DNA from: Streptomyces fumanus
GTDB lineage: Bacteria > Actinomycetota > Actinomycetes > Streptomycetales > Streptomycetaceae
Direction: 5' to 3'
Assembly: GCF_014655295.1 (NCBI RefSeq)
Contig: NZ_BNBI01000010.1
Span: 62,001 to 126,000, forward strand
Length of the DNA stretch: 64,000 nt
Each line of letters starts with the position of its first letter. Positions within the stretch are counted from its first letter, which is position 1. A program made the position numbers and the translations under genes. The notes beneath the pieces are model-generated. The model saw nothing but the letters and a program-made list of their open reading frames with translations, made no database searches and was not told the DNA's origin. Below are positions 1 to 8,377 of this stretch, piece by piece.

Positions 1-194
1 CCGTCCACCAGCACCACCTCGTGCACCCAGTCGGGCAGCGTCTTGAAGACGTACGGCAGGTTCTCCGCCTCGTTCAGCGCGGGGATCACCACGCTCACCG
101 GCGGCGCGATGGCCAAGTGGGTGGAGACGGGCCGGTACCTGGCGGCGGCCGGCGGGTCCCCGCCCGTCGTCGTCGGCGGCAGAACTGAACCCAT
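1..194 (-). CDS. Glycosyltransferase family 2, N-terminal part (runs off window)
   Basis: The minus-strand reading from the ATG at 194-192 begins with a Thr/Pro/Gly-rich leader of about 30 residues. It then enters PPVSVVIPALNEAENL followed by DWVHEVVLVDG. This is the beta1 strand and nucleotide-binding start of a GT-A fold (GT2) glycosyltransferase, just before the expected DxSxD region. Such enzymes transfer a sugar from a nucleotide-sugar donor, often to a lipid carrier or polysaccharide. Only 64 codons are in the window, so acceptor specificity and any membrane anchor cannot be judged. It is divergent from the lipase downstream. Confidence 0.8.
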   Translation of the reverse strand, partial: MGSVLPPTTTGGDPPAAARYRPVSTHLAIAPPVSVVIPALNEAENLPYVFKTLPDWVHEVVLVD

Positions 195-706
195 GAGTCT
201 GGTCCCTCTCGTCCGGCGGACCGCCGCCCCGGAGCGGTCCGGCACTGTAACCCGGTTCGAAAGGGGGGTGGTTCTCATCCATGTCACGGACGCCTCACGC
301 TCCGTGCCCGTGGGATGAGCTGACAAAGCCGGCCGGTGCCAGGGAAGATACGGCAGCCGGCCACGCGGCACGACCGGCCCGGTCGCCTCGGCGGCCACCG
401 GGCGCGGCACCCCCCTACCGCGCCCCGCCCCGGTCCGCCGCGGTCCCTGAGCCCTCCCCTGGAGCCGCTGATCGACGTACCGATCGGGCGAGTTGTCTGA
501 CGGTATTGACGATTGAACCCGTACGGCAAGACCTGGAACGAGCTCTCACGTTTTTGTTGGTTTGCCGCCATCCGTTCGGATGCCGGGCCTCAATCTGGCG
601 CAGTCGGCAGGGGCCGTCAAGACCGCCTCTTTGGCATGAACGCTTCCTGTCAACACGCGTAGCTGGTACCACGGTCATGGCAGAGAACCTGCTAAAGGGA
701 GGTTCC
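195..706. other. Divergent intergenic region, no gene seen
   Basis: This 512-bp spacer separates the divergent glycosyltransferase and lipase genes. Reading frames through it lack ribosome binding sites and look like antisense or upstream extensions. A TTGACG hexamer at 506-511 resembles a -35 box, but I see no convincing -10 at 16-18 bp. The region must carry the lipase promoter and probably the glycosyltransferase promoter, neither of which I can place. Confidence 0.4.
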
Positions 707-1519
707 ATGAGACGTTCCCGACTTGTCGGCTTCCTCAGTTCGCTCTTCCTGGCCGTCGGTGTCACCCTCACCGGCGTCGCCTCCGCCCAGACGTCCCAAC
801 AGCTCGCTCCCGGTGGTTATGTGGCCCTCGGCGACTCCTATTCCTCCGGGGTCGGAGCGGGCTCCTACATCTCCGCCAGCGGCGACTGCAAGCGCAGCAC
901 CAAGGCGTACCCCCAGTTGTGGGCCACCGCCCACGCCCCCTCGTCCTTCTCCTTCACCGCCTGCGCCGGAGCCCGTACGGGTGATGTCGTCGCCGGGCAG
1001 CTCGCCCCGCTCTCCGCCGCCACCGAGCTGGTCTCGATCACCGTCGGCGGCAACGACGCCGGTTTCGGCGACGCCATGACGACCTGTGTCCTGCAGTCCG
1101 ACAGCGCCTGCCTGGACCGGATCGCCACCGCCCGCGCCTACGTCGAATCCACGCTCCCCGGCCGCCTCGACAGCGTCTACACGGCCATCCGCGACAAGGC
1201 CCCCAACGCCCGTGTCGTCGTCCTCGGTTACCCCCGCTTCTACAAGCTGGGCACCACCTGCATCGGTCTGTCCGAGACCAAGCGCAAGGCCATCAACGAC
1301 GGCTCCGACCTGCTGAACACCACGATCGCGAAGCGCGCCGCCGACCACGGGTTCGTCTTCGGTGACGTGCGGACCACCTTCACCGGCCACGAGATCTGCT
1401 CCGGCAGCTCCTGGCTGCACAGCGTCAACTGGCTGAACACCAGCGAGTCCTACCACCCCACGGCGGCCGGCCAGTCCAGCGGCTACCTCCCGGTTCTGAA
1501 CAGCGCCGACAACGTCTGA
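707..1519 (+). CDS. Secreted SGNH/GDSL-family lipase/esterase
   Basis: A 270-residue extracellular lipase/esterase of the SGNH hydrolase fold. The ATG at 707 is chosen because AAAGGGAGG ends about 4-5 bases upstream and the protein then starts with a clean Sec signal peptide (MRRSR, hydrophobic core, cleavage near ASA-QTS). Block I is ALGDSYSSG with nucleophile Ser44. Block III is TVGGNDAGF (oxyanion Gly and Asn). Block V is SYHPTAAGQ with the catalytic His near residue 250. Several cysteines fit the disulfides of Streptomyces lipases of about 268 residues (S. rimosus/S. coelicolor type). It hydrolyses acyl esters outside the cell. It is monocistronic and convergent with the kinase gene 12 bp away. 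Confidence 0.9.
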   Translation: MRRSRLVGFLSSLFLAVGVTLTGVASAQTSQQLAPGGYVALGDSYSSGVGAGSYISASGDCKRSTKAYPQLWATAHAPSSFSFTACAGARTGDVVAGQLAPLSAATELVSITVGGNDAGFGDAMTTCVLQSDSACLDRIATARAYVESTLPGRLDSVYTAIRDKAPNARVVVLGYPRFYKLGTTCIGLSETKRKAINDGSDLLNTTIAKRAADHGFVFGDVRTTFTGHEICSGSSWLHSVNWLNTSESYHPTAAGQSSGYLPVLNSADNV

Positions 1520-1531
1520 CCCGCCGGTCCC

Positions 1532-3145
1532 TCACGGGGAGCCGGAAGCGGAGGGAGCGGAGGCCCCGCCCGTCGGGGTCTCCGTCCCGGTCTCCGTCTC
1601 ACAGGTCACCGAGAACGCCACCCGGTCCGACGTGACGTCCACCGGGTCGCGCACCTCCACCCCGATCCACCCGGTCACCGTGCCGCCCTCCTCGTACGTC
1701 GTCACGGTCACGGTGTCCTCGCGGGTCCTCGCGCCGCCCTCGGGGAACGACAGCGTCTCCCAGCCCCGTCCCGGCATCGCCCCGCGGTCCGTCACCCAGC
1801 GGTAGCCGACCTCCGCGGGCACCCTCCCCACCGTGAACGTCGCGGTGAACGCGGGCGCCTCCTCGTCCGGCGGCGGGCAGGGCCCCGTGTACCGCCGGTG
1901 CGAGCCCGCCACGCTCACCCGGACCGACTGCGGCGCCGGCGACGACGTACCGGGACCACTGCTCTCGCTCTCGTCGCCGGAGGGGGCCGTGGTGGGGCCC
2001 GGGCCCGGCTCCGTGCCGCTCGCCCCCGGGTCCGGCGCGGAGGAACCCGCCTCCGCGCCGTGCTCCTTGCCGCCGTCCTCCCGGTCCAGCAGCGCGTACG
2101 TCAGTGCGGCCAGCGCCAGCGCCAGGGCGGCCAGGCCGGCGATCAGCGCCACGACCGCGCGGCGGTCCCGGCGCGGGGAAGCGGCCGGGGCCGTACCGTC
2201 CGACGCGGTCGTGGCCGGCGCCGGCGCGGCGAAGGGCGGGGCCGGCCCATCGGACGCGGCGTGCGCCACGAGCGTCGGCGCGAGCGAGGCGTCCGGCACG
2301 GTGTCCGCGCGCGGGGTGCCGCCCGCCCCGACGATCCGCAGCTCCCGCTCGGCCCGTTCGGCGGGCAGCCGCGCCGCCGGGTCCTTGCGCAGCAGCCCCT
2401 CGATGACGGGGGCGAGGGCACCGGCCCGCCGGGGCGGCGGCAACTCCTCGTCGACGACCGCCCGCAGCGTGCTCAGCGGCGTGTCCTGACGGAACGGGGA
2501 GACCCCTTCGACCGCCGCGTACAGCAGGACGCCCAGCGACCACAGGTCGGACTCGGGCCCCGGTGTGCGCCCCAGCGCCCGCTCCGGCGCGAGGTACTCC
2601 GGGGAGCCGACGACCTCGCCGGTCATGGTCAGCGCCGAGCTGCCCTCCACCGTGGCGATGCCGAAGTCGGTGAGCACCACCCGGCCGTCGTCGGCCAGCA
2701 GCACGTTGCCCGGTTTCACGTCCCGGTGCAGCACCCCCGCCTCGTGCGCCGCCCGCAGCGCGGCCAGCACCTCCGCGCCGAGGTGCGCGGCCCGCGCGGG
2801 CGGCAGCGGGCCGTCCGCCGCCAGGAGTTCGGCCAGGGACAGGCCCCGTACCAGCTCCATGACGATCCAGGGGCGGCCGTCGTCGGTGGCCACGTCGTAC
2901 ACGGTGACCACGTTGCGGTGGGAGATCCGGGCCGCCGCCCACGCCTCGCGCTCCAGCCGGGCGTACATCCGCCGTACATCGGTGCCGGGCAGCCCGGCGG
3001 GCGCGCGCACCTCCTTGACGGCGACCTCGCGGTGCAGCACCTCGTCGCGGGCGCGCCACACCGTCCCCATGCCGCCCTCGCCGAGCGGGGACAGCAGGCG
3101 GTAGCGGCCGGCGATCACACGCTCGCCACCGGGTTCTCCGGACAC
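1532..3145 (-). CDS. Membrane-anchored Ser/Thr protein kinase (Hanks/PASTA-less type)
   Basis: A 537-residue receptor-like kinase. The N-terminal kinase domain (about 12-270) has the glycine loop GEGGMGTVW, the ATP-binding Lys in VAVKE (K44), the catalytic loop HRDVKPGNVLL, the DFG motif in LTDFGIAT and the activation-segment end SPEYLAPE, so it looks active. An Ala/Pro-rich juxtamembrane linker follows. One transmembrane helix lies around residues 335-357 (VVALIAGLAALALALAALTYALL). The outside portion is a Ser/Pro/Gly linker and then a small beta-rich domain with two Cys residues (TGPCPPPDEE and SVTCETE). No PASTA repeats are present. The ligand and substrates are unknown. The adjacent divergent small gene may be linked. 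Confidence 0.9.
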   Translation of the reverse strand: MSGEPGGERVIAGRYRLLSPLGEGGMGTVWRARDEVLHREVAVKEVRAPAGLPGTDVRRMYARLEREAWAAARISHRNVVTVYDVATDDGRPWIVMELVRGLSLAELLAADGPLPPARAAHLGAEVLAALRAAHEAGVLHRDVKPGNVLLADDGRVVLTDFGIATVEGSSALTMTGEVVGSPEYLAPERALGRTPGPESDLWSLGVLLYAAVEGVSPFRQDTPLSTLRAVVDEELPPPRRAGALAPVIEGLLRKDPAARLPAERAERELRIVGAGGTPRADTVPDASLAPTLVAHAASDGPAPPFAAPAPATTASDGTAPAASPRRDRRAVVALIAGLAALALALAALTYALLDREDGGKEHGAEAGSSAPDPGASGTEPGPGPTTAPSGDESESSGPGTSSPAPQSVRVSVAGSHRRYTGPCPPPDEEAPAFTATFTVGRVPAEVGYRWVTDRGAMPGRGWETLSFPEGGARTREDTVTVTTYEEGGTVTGWIGVEVRDPVDVTSDRVAFSVTCETETGTETPTGGASAPSASGSP

Positions 3146-3537
3146 CGGCGCCCCCTATGACGTCTCGGGTGATTCCTCCCCGATTCCCTTCCCCAAAGTA
3201 GCCCGGCCGAGTACGGATGCCGCCCCCCGAACGCCGGTCCGTCCCCGGGCGGGCCGCCGCCGCGCACCCCGGACCCCGGCGACACGCCCCCGGCCGCCGC
3301 CCGTCCGGAACCGACCGGTCCGTCACCGGCCGTGACCGGCGGACCGGGTGGCGGCGCGGACCGGTCCCTTGACGAGGCAGGTTGTCCAACTCGCCCTGGA
3401 ACCTTCCGGATTCGGAGAGTGATCGTCAACACCCTTGCGGGGTAGGTGAATCCTGTGACCGTGATACACGAGTGCCCCGAGAGGGCGATAGGGTTACCCT
3501 GCCCGGGCCGGGTGGACTCGTACGGGTGGGGAGTGAC
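3146..3537. other. Divergent spacer with an 11-bp palindrome
   Basis: This spacer separates the kinase (minus) from the small basic protein (plus). A perfect dyad, AGGGT-T-ACCCT, lies at 3490-3500, about 38 bp before the chosen start. TAGGGT at 3489-3494 also fits an actinobacterial -10 (TANNNT). I cannot pair it with a clear -35. An in-frame ATG exists at 3382, but the added 52 residues look untranslated. Confidence 0.35.
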
Positions 3538-3807
3538 ATGGAACAGATAACAGTGCGCAGCAGGGCCAGGGTCCCTGCGATCACCTGCGGGAGCAGCGCG
3601 ACCAGCTCGCGTCTGGACCGCCATCTCGCGGTGCTGGGCGGGCCCGCCGTGCCGCAGCGCGAGACGGTCGAGGCGACCTCGCTGATGCGTGAGCTGACCG
3701 CGCGTGAGCCCGCGCACCGCAGCAGCGCCCGACGCGCCCGGGTACGCCGGGTCTCGCTCTTCGCACCCTTGCGCCGGCTCCGCCGCTCCCTCTTCGGCGG
3801 CAACTGA
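3538..3807 (+). CDS. Small basic conserved hypothetical protein
   Basis: An 89-residue protein starting MEQITVRSRARVPAITC. I prefer this ATG to the upstream one at 3382 because GGTGGGGAGTG precedes it and the downstream residues look conserved and compact. The C-terminal half is strongly basic, with clusters RSSARRARVRR and FAPLRRLRRSLFGGN. A Thr/Ser-rich middle (GSSATSSRL, EATSLMRELTA) could carry phosphorylation sites. No known domain is recognised. It is divergent from the Ser/Thr kinase, so it could be a substrate or simply an unrelated neighbour. That is inference only. Confidence 0.6.
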   Translation: MEQITVRSRARVPAITCGSSATSSRLDRHLAVLGGPAVPQRETVEATSLMRELTAREPAHRSSARRARVRRVSLFAPLRRLRRSLFGGN

Positions 3808-3924
3808 AAGACCCGCACCCCGGCGGCCACACCGCCCCGGCACGCGCCGCGCCCGCGTCGACCGTCATCCCCACGGCACGCGGCGGCGCCCCGGTGTACG
3901 CCCGGGTGCGGGCCGGCCCCCGGC

Positions 3925-4707
3925 TCAGCCCTTCCCGTGCGCGTGGCGGTGGACGGCGAGCGGCACGAACACCGCCAGCAGCACCGCGCACCACCCCAGC
4001 GCCCCGGCGACCGGGTGCGCCACCGGCCAGGCCGCCCCGTCCGGGACCGGCGCGTTGCCGAAGAGGTCCCGCAGTGCCGTGGTCACCGCGCTGATCGGAT
4101 TCCACTCCGCGAGCGTCCGGAGCCAGCCGGGCAGCCCCTCGACCGGGATGTACGCGTTGGACAGCAGCGGCAGCAGGAAGACCGCGCCGCCCAACTGCCC
4201 GGCGGCCTCCTCGCTCCGGGTGAGCAGCCCCAGCCAGATCCCCGCCCAGCTCGCCGCGAACCGGAACAGCAGCAGCAGGCCGAGCGCGCCCGCCGCCCGG
4301 AGGGCCCCGCCCTCCACCCGCCAGCCCACCGCCAGCCCGACCGCCAGGAACGGCACCGTCCCCGCGGCCGTCACCACCAGATCCGCCACCGCCTGCCCCA
4401 GGGGCACCGCCGCCCGGCTCACCGGCAGGGTGCGGAACCGGTCCGTCACGCCCCGGTGGGTGTCCTGCGCCGCCTGGAACATCCCGGTCATGATCCCGCC
4501 CGCCGCCGTCGCCACCAGCAGACCCGGCACCAGGAACGCCCGGTACTCCGCGCCCGGCATCGCCAGCGCGCTGCCGAAGACGTAACCGAAGAACAGCAGC
4601 ATGCTCACCGGCATCGACTGGGTGAGGATCAGCAGCCCCGGGTTGTTCCGCATCCGCAGCAACTGGCGGCCCAGCATCGCCGTGCCGTCATGGGCGAGGG
4701 TGTTCAT
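3925..4707 (-). CDS. ABC-2 type transporter permease (DrrB-like)
   Basis: A 260-residue integral membrane protein with about six transmembrane segments, beginning MNTLAHDGTAMLGRQLLRM. The segment after LLILTQSMPVSMLLFFGYVFG and the C-terminal LRTLAEWNPISAVTTALRDLFGN are typical of the ABC-2 permeases of antibiotic exporters such as DrrB. It forms the translocation path and pairs with the ATPase encoded immediately upstream. Its ATG overlaps the ATPase TGA (ATGA at 4704-4707), so translation is coupled. The likely job is export of a lipophilic drug or lipid. The substrate is not deducible. Confidence 0.88.
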   Translation of the reverse strand: MNTLAHDGTAMLGRQLLRMRNNPGLLILTQSMPVSMLLFFGYVFGSALAMPGAEYRAFLVPGLLVATAAGGIMTGMFQAAQDTHRGVTDRFRTLPVSRAAVPLGQAVADLVVTAAGTVPFLAVGLAVGWRVEGGALRAAGALGLLLLFRFAASWAGIWLGLLTRSEEAAGQLGGAVFLLPLLSNAYIPVEGLPGWLRTLAEWNPISAVTTALRDLFGNAPVPDGAAWPVAHPVAGALGWCAVLLAVFVPLAVHRHAHGKG

Positions 4708-5648
4708 GCCACGGGCTCCTTGCTGCCGGTCAGGCGGAGGAAGACGTCGTCGAGAGTGGGCGGGCGCAGTCGCGCGTCGGCCAGCGGCACGCCCGCGGCG
4801 TCCAGTTCGCGCACCAGGCGGGGCAGCGTCAGCGCCGGATCGGTACTGACCGCGCCGACGGTCAGCCGGGCGGCGTCCAGGGCCGGCTCGGCGCCGGTGA
4901 GCCGGTCCAGCACGGCGGCGGCCCGGACCAGCGCCGCCGGGTCGGTCACCACGGCCTCGGCGTAGGCACCGACCAGCGCCTTCAGCGCCGCCGGGGAGCC
5001 CGTGTGCGCGACCCGGCCCCGGTCCACCAGGGCGATGTCGTCGGCGAGCCGGTCGGCCTCCTCCAGGTACTGCGTGGTCAGCAGCACGGTGGTGCCCCGT
5101 TCCCTCAGCTCCCGTACCGCCGCCCAGATCCGGTTCCGGCTCGCCGGGTCCAGGCCGGTCGTCGGCTCGTCCAGGAACAGCACCTCGGGCCGCCGCAGCA
5201 GGCTCGCCGCCAGGTCCAGCCGCCGGCGCAGCCCGCCCGAGTACGTGGACACCGGCCGGTCGGCGGCCTCCGCCAGCCCGAACCGGTCGAGCAGCTCGGC
5301 CGTGCGCGCCCGGGCGTCCCGTATCCGGTGCAGCCTCGCGAACAGCCGCAGGTTCTGCCGTCCGGTGAGGTCCCCGTCGACCGAGACGTCCTGCCCGGTC
5401 ACCGCGATCCGGCGGCGTACCTCCGCCGGCTCCCGCACCAGGTCGTGCCCCGCCACCCGCGCCGAGCCCGCGTCCGGCCGCAGCAGCGTGGTCAGCAGCC
5501 GCACCGCCGTGGTCTTGCCCGCCCCGTTCGGCCCGAGGATCCCGCACACGGTGCCCTCCGGCACCGCGAGATCCAGCCCCGCGAGGGCCCGCACCTCCCC
5601 GAAGCGTTTCTCCAGACCCTCACTAAGTACAGCGTACGTAGTCGTCAT
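4704..5648 (-). CDS. ABC transporter ATP-binding protein (DrrA-like)
   Basis: A 314-residue daunorubicin-resistance type ATPase. The Walker A is GPNGAGKTT (about 38-46), the signature is STYSGGLRRRLDLAAS, the Walker B is EVLFLDEPTTGLDP, and the switch region is LLTTQYLEEADRLADD. The C-terminal regulatory domain extends to TLDDVFLRLTG, the hallmark of DrrA-type subunits. It powers the permease encoded next. An operator-like palindrome (5624-5640) lies inside codons 3-8, and a divergent TetR is 63 bp away. This suggests repression of the exporter until a ligand is present. Confidence 0.92.
   Translation of the reverse strand: MTTTYAVLSEGLEKRFGEVRALAGLDLAVPEGTVCGILGPNGAGKTTAVRLLTTLLRPDAGSARVAGHDLVREPAEVRRRIAVTGQDVSVDGDLTGRQNLRLFARLHRIRDARARTAELLDRFGLAEAADRPVSTYSGGLRRRLDLAASLLRRPEVLFLDEPTTGLDPASRNRIWAAVRELRERGTTVLLTTQYLEEADRLADDIALVDRGRVAHTGSPAALKALVGAYAEAVVTDPAALVRAAAVLDRLTGAEPALDAARLTVGAVSTDPALTLPRLVRELDAAGVPLADARLRPPTLDDVFLRLTGSKEPVA
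5624..5640. promoter_or_regulatory. Operator-like palindrome 1 (ABC/TetR)
   Basis: TAAGTAC-agc-GTACGTA is a 7-3-7 inverted repeat with one mismatched pair, sitting at the 5' end of the ABC ATPase gene. Its partner with the same geometry is at 5667-5683. Centre-to-centre spacing is 43 bp, about four helical turns. It is a likely TetR binding site. Confidence 0.6.
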
Positions 5649-5666
5649 GGGGCGACCTTAGCGCAC

Positions 5667-5683
5667 TACGTACGGTGTACGTA
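5667..5683. promoter_or_regulatory. Operator-like palindrome 2 (ABC/TetR)
   Basis: TACGTAC-ggt-GTACGTA is a perfect 7-3-7 palindrome in the 63-bp space between the divergent ABC ATPase and TetR genes. Read on opposite strands, this site and the one at 5624-5640 share GTACA, one variable base, then CGTACGTAGT. This is the strongest candidate operator for the adjacent TetR protein. Confidence 0.65.
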
Positions 5684-5711
5684 ACTAGGATGGTGGGCGA
5701 GGTGATGACCG

Positions 5712-6416
5712 ATGGCGGGCCGAGCGGCCGAACCCGAAGTGATCTGGGCGCGCCCCGAGCGCACCGGCCGGGGGCCCCGGCCGGCCTACCGCCGTGCCGA
5801 CATCGCGGCCGCCGCGGTGCGGATCGCCGACGCGGAGGGCCTGGACGCCGTCTCGATGCGGCGGGTCGCCGCCGAACTGGGCTGCGGCACCATGTCGCTC
5901 TACAACTACGTCCCCCGCAAGGAGGACCTGCACGAGCTGATGGTGGACGCCGTGGGCGGCGAGCACGAGCTGTGGGAGCCCGGCGGGGACTGGCGGGCCG
6001 ACATGGTGCGGGTGGCCGACCGGACCCGCGCGCTGATGCACCGCCACCCCTGGCTGCCGCGCCTGATGTCGCCGGTCTACGGCTTCAGCCCCAACTCTCT
6101 GCGCTTCCTGGAGCACTGCCTGGCCTGTCTGGACCCGCTCGACGCGCCCTACGGCACCAAGCTGGAGCTGATCGCGATGATCAACGGCGTGGTGACGACG
6201 TACGTCTCCAACGAGCTCGCCACCGCCGAACGCACCCGCTCGCTGCCCTGGTCGGAGGAGCAGGAGAACGCCGTGCGGATCGCCTACCTCGGCCGGCAGA
6301 TCGCCACCGGCGCCTATCCGCGGATGGCGGCGGCCTTCGCGGAGGACGCCGGGCCGATCGACCTGGAGGCGGTCTTCCGGCGGGCGGTCACCCGCGTCCT
6401 GGACGGCTTCTCCTGA
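5712..6416 (+). CDS. TetR/AcrR family regulator of the DrrAB-like exporter
   Basis: A 234-residue repressor-type protein. The N-terminal HTH (about 25-75) runs RRADIAAAAVRIADAEGLDAVS, then MRRVAAELGCGTMSLYNYVPRKEDL. The C-terminal ligand domain resembles the TetR_C_1 group, with LPRLMSPVYGFSPNSLRFLEH and a long helical tail. It is divergent from the ABC pair, and two matching palindromes lie in and next to the shared promoter. By analogy with other TetR-exporter pairs, it probably represses both itself and the exporter and releases DNA when it binds the transported compound. Confidence 0.88.
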   Translation: MAGRAAEPEVIWARPERTGRGPRPAYRRADIAAAAVRIADAEGLDAVSMRRVAAELGCGTMSLYNYVPRKEDLHELMVDAVGGEHELWEPGGDWRADMVRVADRTRALMHRHPWLPRLMSPVYGFSPNSLRFLEHCLACLDPLDAPYGTKLELIAMINGVVTTYVSNELATAERTRSLPWSEEQENAVRIAYLGRQIATGAYPRMAAAFAEDAGPIDLEAVFRRAVTRVLDGFS

Positions 6417-6422
6417 AGGCCC

Positions 6423-7577
6423 CTAGATCAGCGCCAGTTGACCCTCCGGGCCCTCCTCGTGGGGGTCCAGGACGGAGGCGGGGCGGCGGGTGGCGGCGGG
6501 GGGCGGGAGGACGCCCGCGTCGTGCAGCTCCGATGCGGTGATCGGGGCGGCCGGGGGCAGGCCGGCGGCCGTCGAGCGGACCTCGGCGAGCAGGGCCAGG
6601 ACCGTGATGAGTTCCAGGAGTTCGGAGGTCCAGCTCTGCGGCCAGTGGGCGGGGCGGATGGCGGCGAGGGTGCCCGGCCCGGCCTCGGCGGTGCGGGCCG
6701 TGAACCAGCGCTCCAGTACCCGGGTCCCGCCGGTCTCGGTGTCCCAGGCGGCCGGCGGGACCGGGGCGATGCGGCCCTCGTCCAGGTACAGGGCCTCCTC
6801 CTCCCGGTCGTAGCGCAGGGTCAGCGGGCGGGGCGGCAGCGGGGCGCGGACGTACGGGCGCCGGCCGCCCGGCAGTTTGGGGCGCTCGCCGTCGCGGCGC
6901 ATCAGCCACAGCGCCCGGTGGCCGAGCGCGACTCCGCGCGCCCACACCCCGGGGTCCGCGGTGAGCGGCACCACCGGGCCGGGGCGGGCCGCGGTCACCG
7001 TCCAGGCCAGCACGTCCAGCGGGTCGGGGCGGGTGCCGAGCCGGACGGCGAGGTGGTCCAGCAGGCCCGGCGCCAGGTTGGGTTCGGTGCCGCCGGGGCG
7101 CCGGTGGAACGGGCGGATCCGGCCCGGCCCGAACAGGGGCGGCAGGGCGGTCGCCAGGAGCGGGGCGGGCGCGTCGGGGGTCTCGACGACGAAGGTCTGC
7201 CGCGCGTCCGCCACCCGCCACAGCTCCGGACGGGCCGCGTCGATCAGCCGGTGGTCCGGGATCAGCCACTGCTCGTCGAAGGGCGCCCGCAGCACCCGTA
7301 CCGGCTCCGGGCAGGGGCCCGAGGCGCGGGCCAGCTTCTCGGTGCCGCCCGCGCCGCCCGGCAGCTTCCCGACCGCGGTGTGCAGGGACCGGGCGCGGGT
7401 CGGCTCCAGCAGCGCCTCCCGGTCCGGGCCCTCGGCCTTCAGCAGCGCGTCCCAGCGCGCCTTCAGGGACGCCGGGTCGGGGGCCGCCGGCCAGCCCCGG
7501 CCGAGCCGCGGCGGTGCGACGGACCACGGCATGAGGTCCGCCAGCGGCGGAGCGTCGTCGTGCGTCACGCCCGGCAT
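6423..7577 (-). CDS. Orphan type ISP restriction-modification C-terminal-like protein
   Basis: A 384-residue protein without recognisable nuclease or methyltransferase motifs. The stretch around 95-150 (RAPFDEQWLIPDHRLIDAAR, then PELWRVADARQTFVVETP) resembles the C-terminal specificity domain of type ISP restriction-modification enzymes (LlaBIII type). The rest, including LDVLAWTVTAARPG and a C-terminal LLELITVLALLAEVR, fits stand-alone Streptomyces proteins annotated that way. It is last in a hmgA-gntR-this gene order with gaps of 27 and 23 bp. There is no nearby helicase/methylase, so it cannot be a complete restriction system. Its role is unknown. Confidence 0.6.
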   Translation of the reverse strand: MPGVTHDDAPPLADLMPWSVAPPRLGRGWPAAPDPASLKARWDALLKAEGPDREALLEPTRARSLHTAVGKLPGGAGGTEKLARASGPCPEPVRVLRAPFDEQWLIPDHRLIDAARPELWRVADARQTFVVETPDAPAPLLATALPPLFGPGRIRPFHRRPGGTEPNLAPGLLDHLAVRLGTRPDPLDVLAWTVTAARPGPVVPLTADPGVWARGVALGHRALWLMRRDGERPKLPGGRRPYVRAPLPPRPLTLRYDREEEALYLDEGRIAPVPPAAWDTETGGTRVLERWFTARTAEAGPGTLAAIRPAHWPQSWTSELLELITVLALLAEVRSTAAGLPPAAPITASELHDAGVLPPPAATRRPASVLDPHEEGPEGQLALI

Positions 7578-7600
7578 CGTACGACGGGCGGCCCCGGCGG

Positions 7601-8350
7601 TCAGGTGGCGTCCAGCGTGACGGTGAACGAGAAGCGGTCCCCCCGGTAGTGGATGACCGCCACGTCCAGCACCCGCCCCGCCGAGTCGTAGGTGACGCCC
7701 GTGTAGTACAGGATCGGGCTGAGCAGCGGCACGTCCAACAGCCGGGCCGTCTCCGGGTCCGCGAGCCGGGCCTCCACGGTGTCGGTGATGCGGCTGATGT
7801 CCGCGCCCACCACGTCCCGCAGCACCTTCGTCATCGGCCAGCGGGCCAGGTCGTCCGGGTCGATCCGGGCCGCCAGCTCCGGACGGACGTGGTTGTGCGC
7901 GTGGTTGGTGGGCTCACCCGTCTCCTCGTCGCTGCGCAGCCGGTGGTACGCCGCCACCTCGGTGAGATCGGGGAAGTACTCGGCGAGGCCGGGCGGCACG
8001 GGGACGGTGCCCCGGTCCAGCAGTTCGGTCTTCATGCCGGACTGCTGGGCCACGATCGCGTCCACCGAGCCCAGCAGCCGCACCGGGGCGGCCCGCAGGG
8101 CGTGCGGCTCGATGAAGGTGCCGCGCCGCCGGTGCCGGGTGATCAGCCCCTCGTCCTCCAGTTCCTTCAGCGCCTGCCGCATGGTCAGCACGCTCACCCC
8201 GTAGTGCCCGGCCAACTGCTCCTCGGTGGGCAGCCGCAGCGGGTCCTGGGGCGAGCGGCCCAGTATCGAGGCGCGCAGCGACTGCGAGACCTGGTACCAG
8301 AGCGGCAGCTTGCGGTTCAGGACGACGGAGTCCGGGGCGAAGGAGGTCAC
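7601..8350 (-). CDS. GntR/HutC-family regulator with UTRA domain
   Basis: A 249-residue regulator. The winged HTH (about 15-80) runs KLPLWYQVSQSLRASILG through LPTEEQLAGHYGVSVLTMRQALKELEDEGLI and RRRGTFI. The C-terminal half is a UTRA ligand-binding domain ending ISRITDTVEARLADPETARLL and ILYYTGVTYDSAGRVLDVAVIHYRGDRF. It lies 27 bp downstream of homogentisate dioxygenase on the same strand, so an aromatic-acid intermediate is a reasonable inferred effector. No palindromic operator is evident in front of hmgA. Confidence 0.88.
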   Translation of the reverse strand: MTSFAPDSVVLNRKLPLWYQVSQSLRASILGRSPQDPLRLPTEEQLAGHYGVSVLTMRQALKELEDEGLITRHRRRGTFIEPHALRAAPVRLLGSVDAIVAQQSGMKTELLDRGTVPVPPGLAEYFPDLTEVAAYHRLRSDEETGEPTNHAHNHVRPELAARIDPDDLARWPMTKVLRDVVGADISRITDTVEARLADPETARLLDVPLLSPILYYTGVTYDSAGRVLDVAVIHYRGDRFSFTVTLDAT

Positions 8351-8377
8351 GGGCCATCCGTACCGGTAGGCGATCGC

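Noticed and set aside
506..534. TTGACG as a lipase promoter -35
   Set aside because: There is no -10-like hexamer at 16-18 bp, and the distance to the gene start is almost 200 bp.
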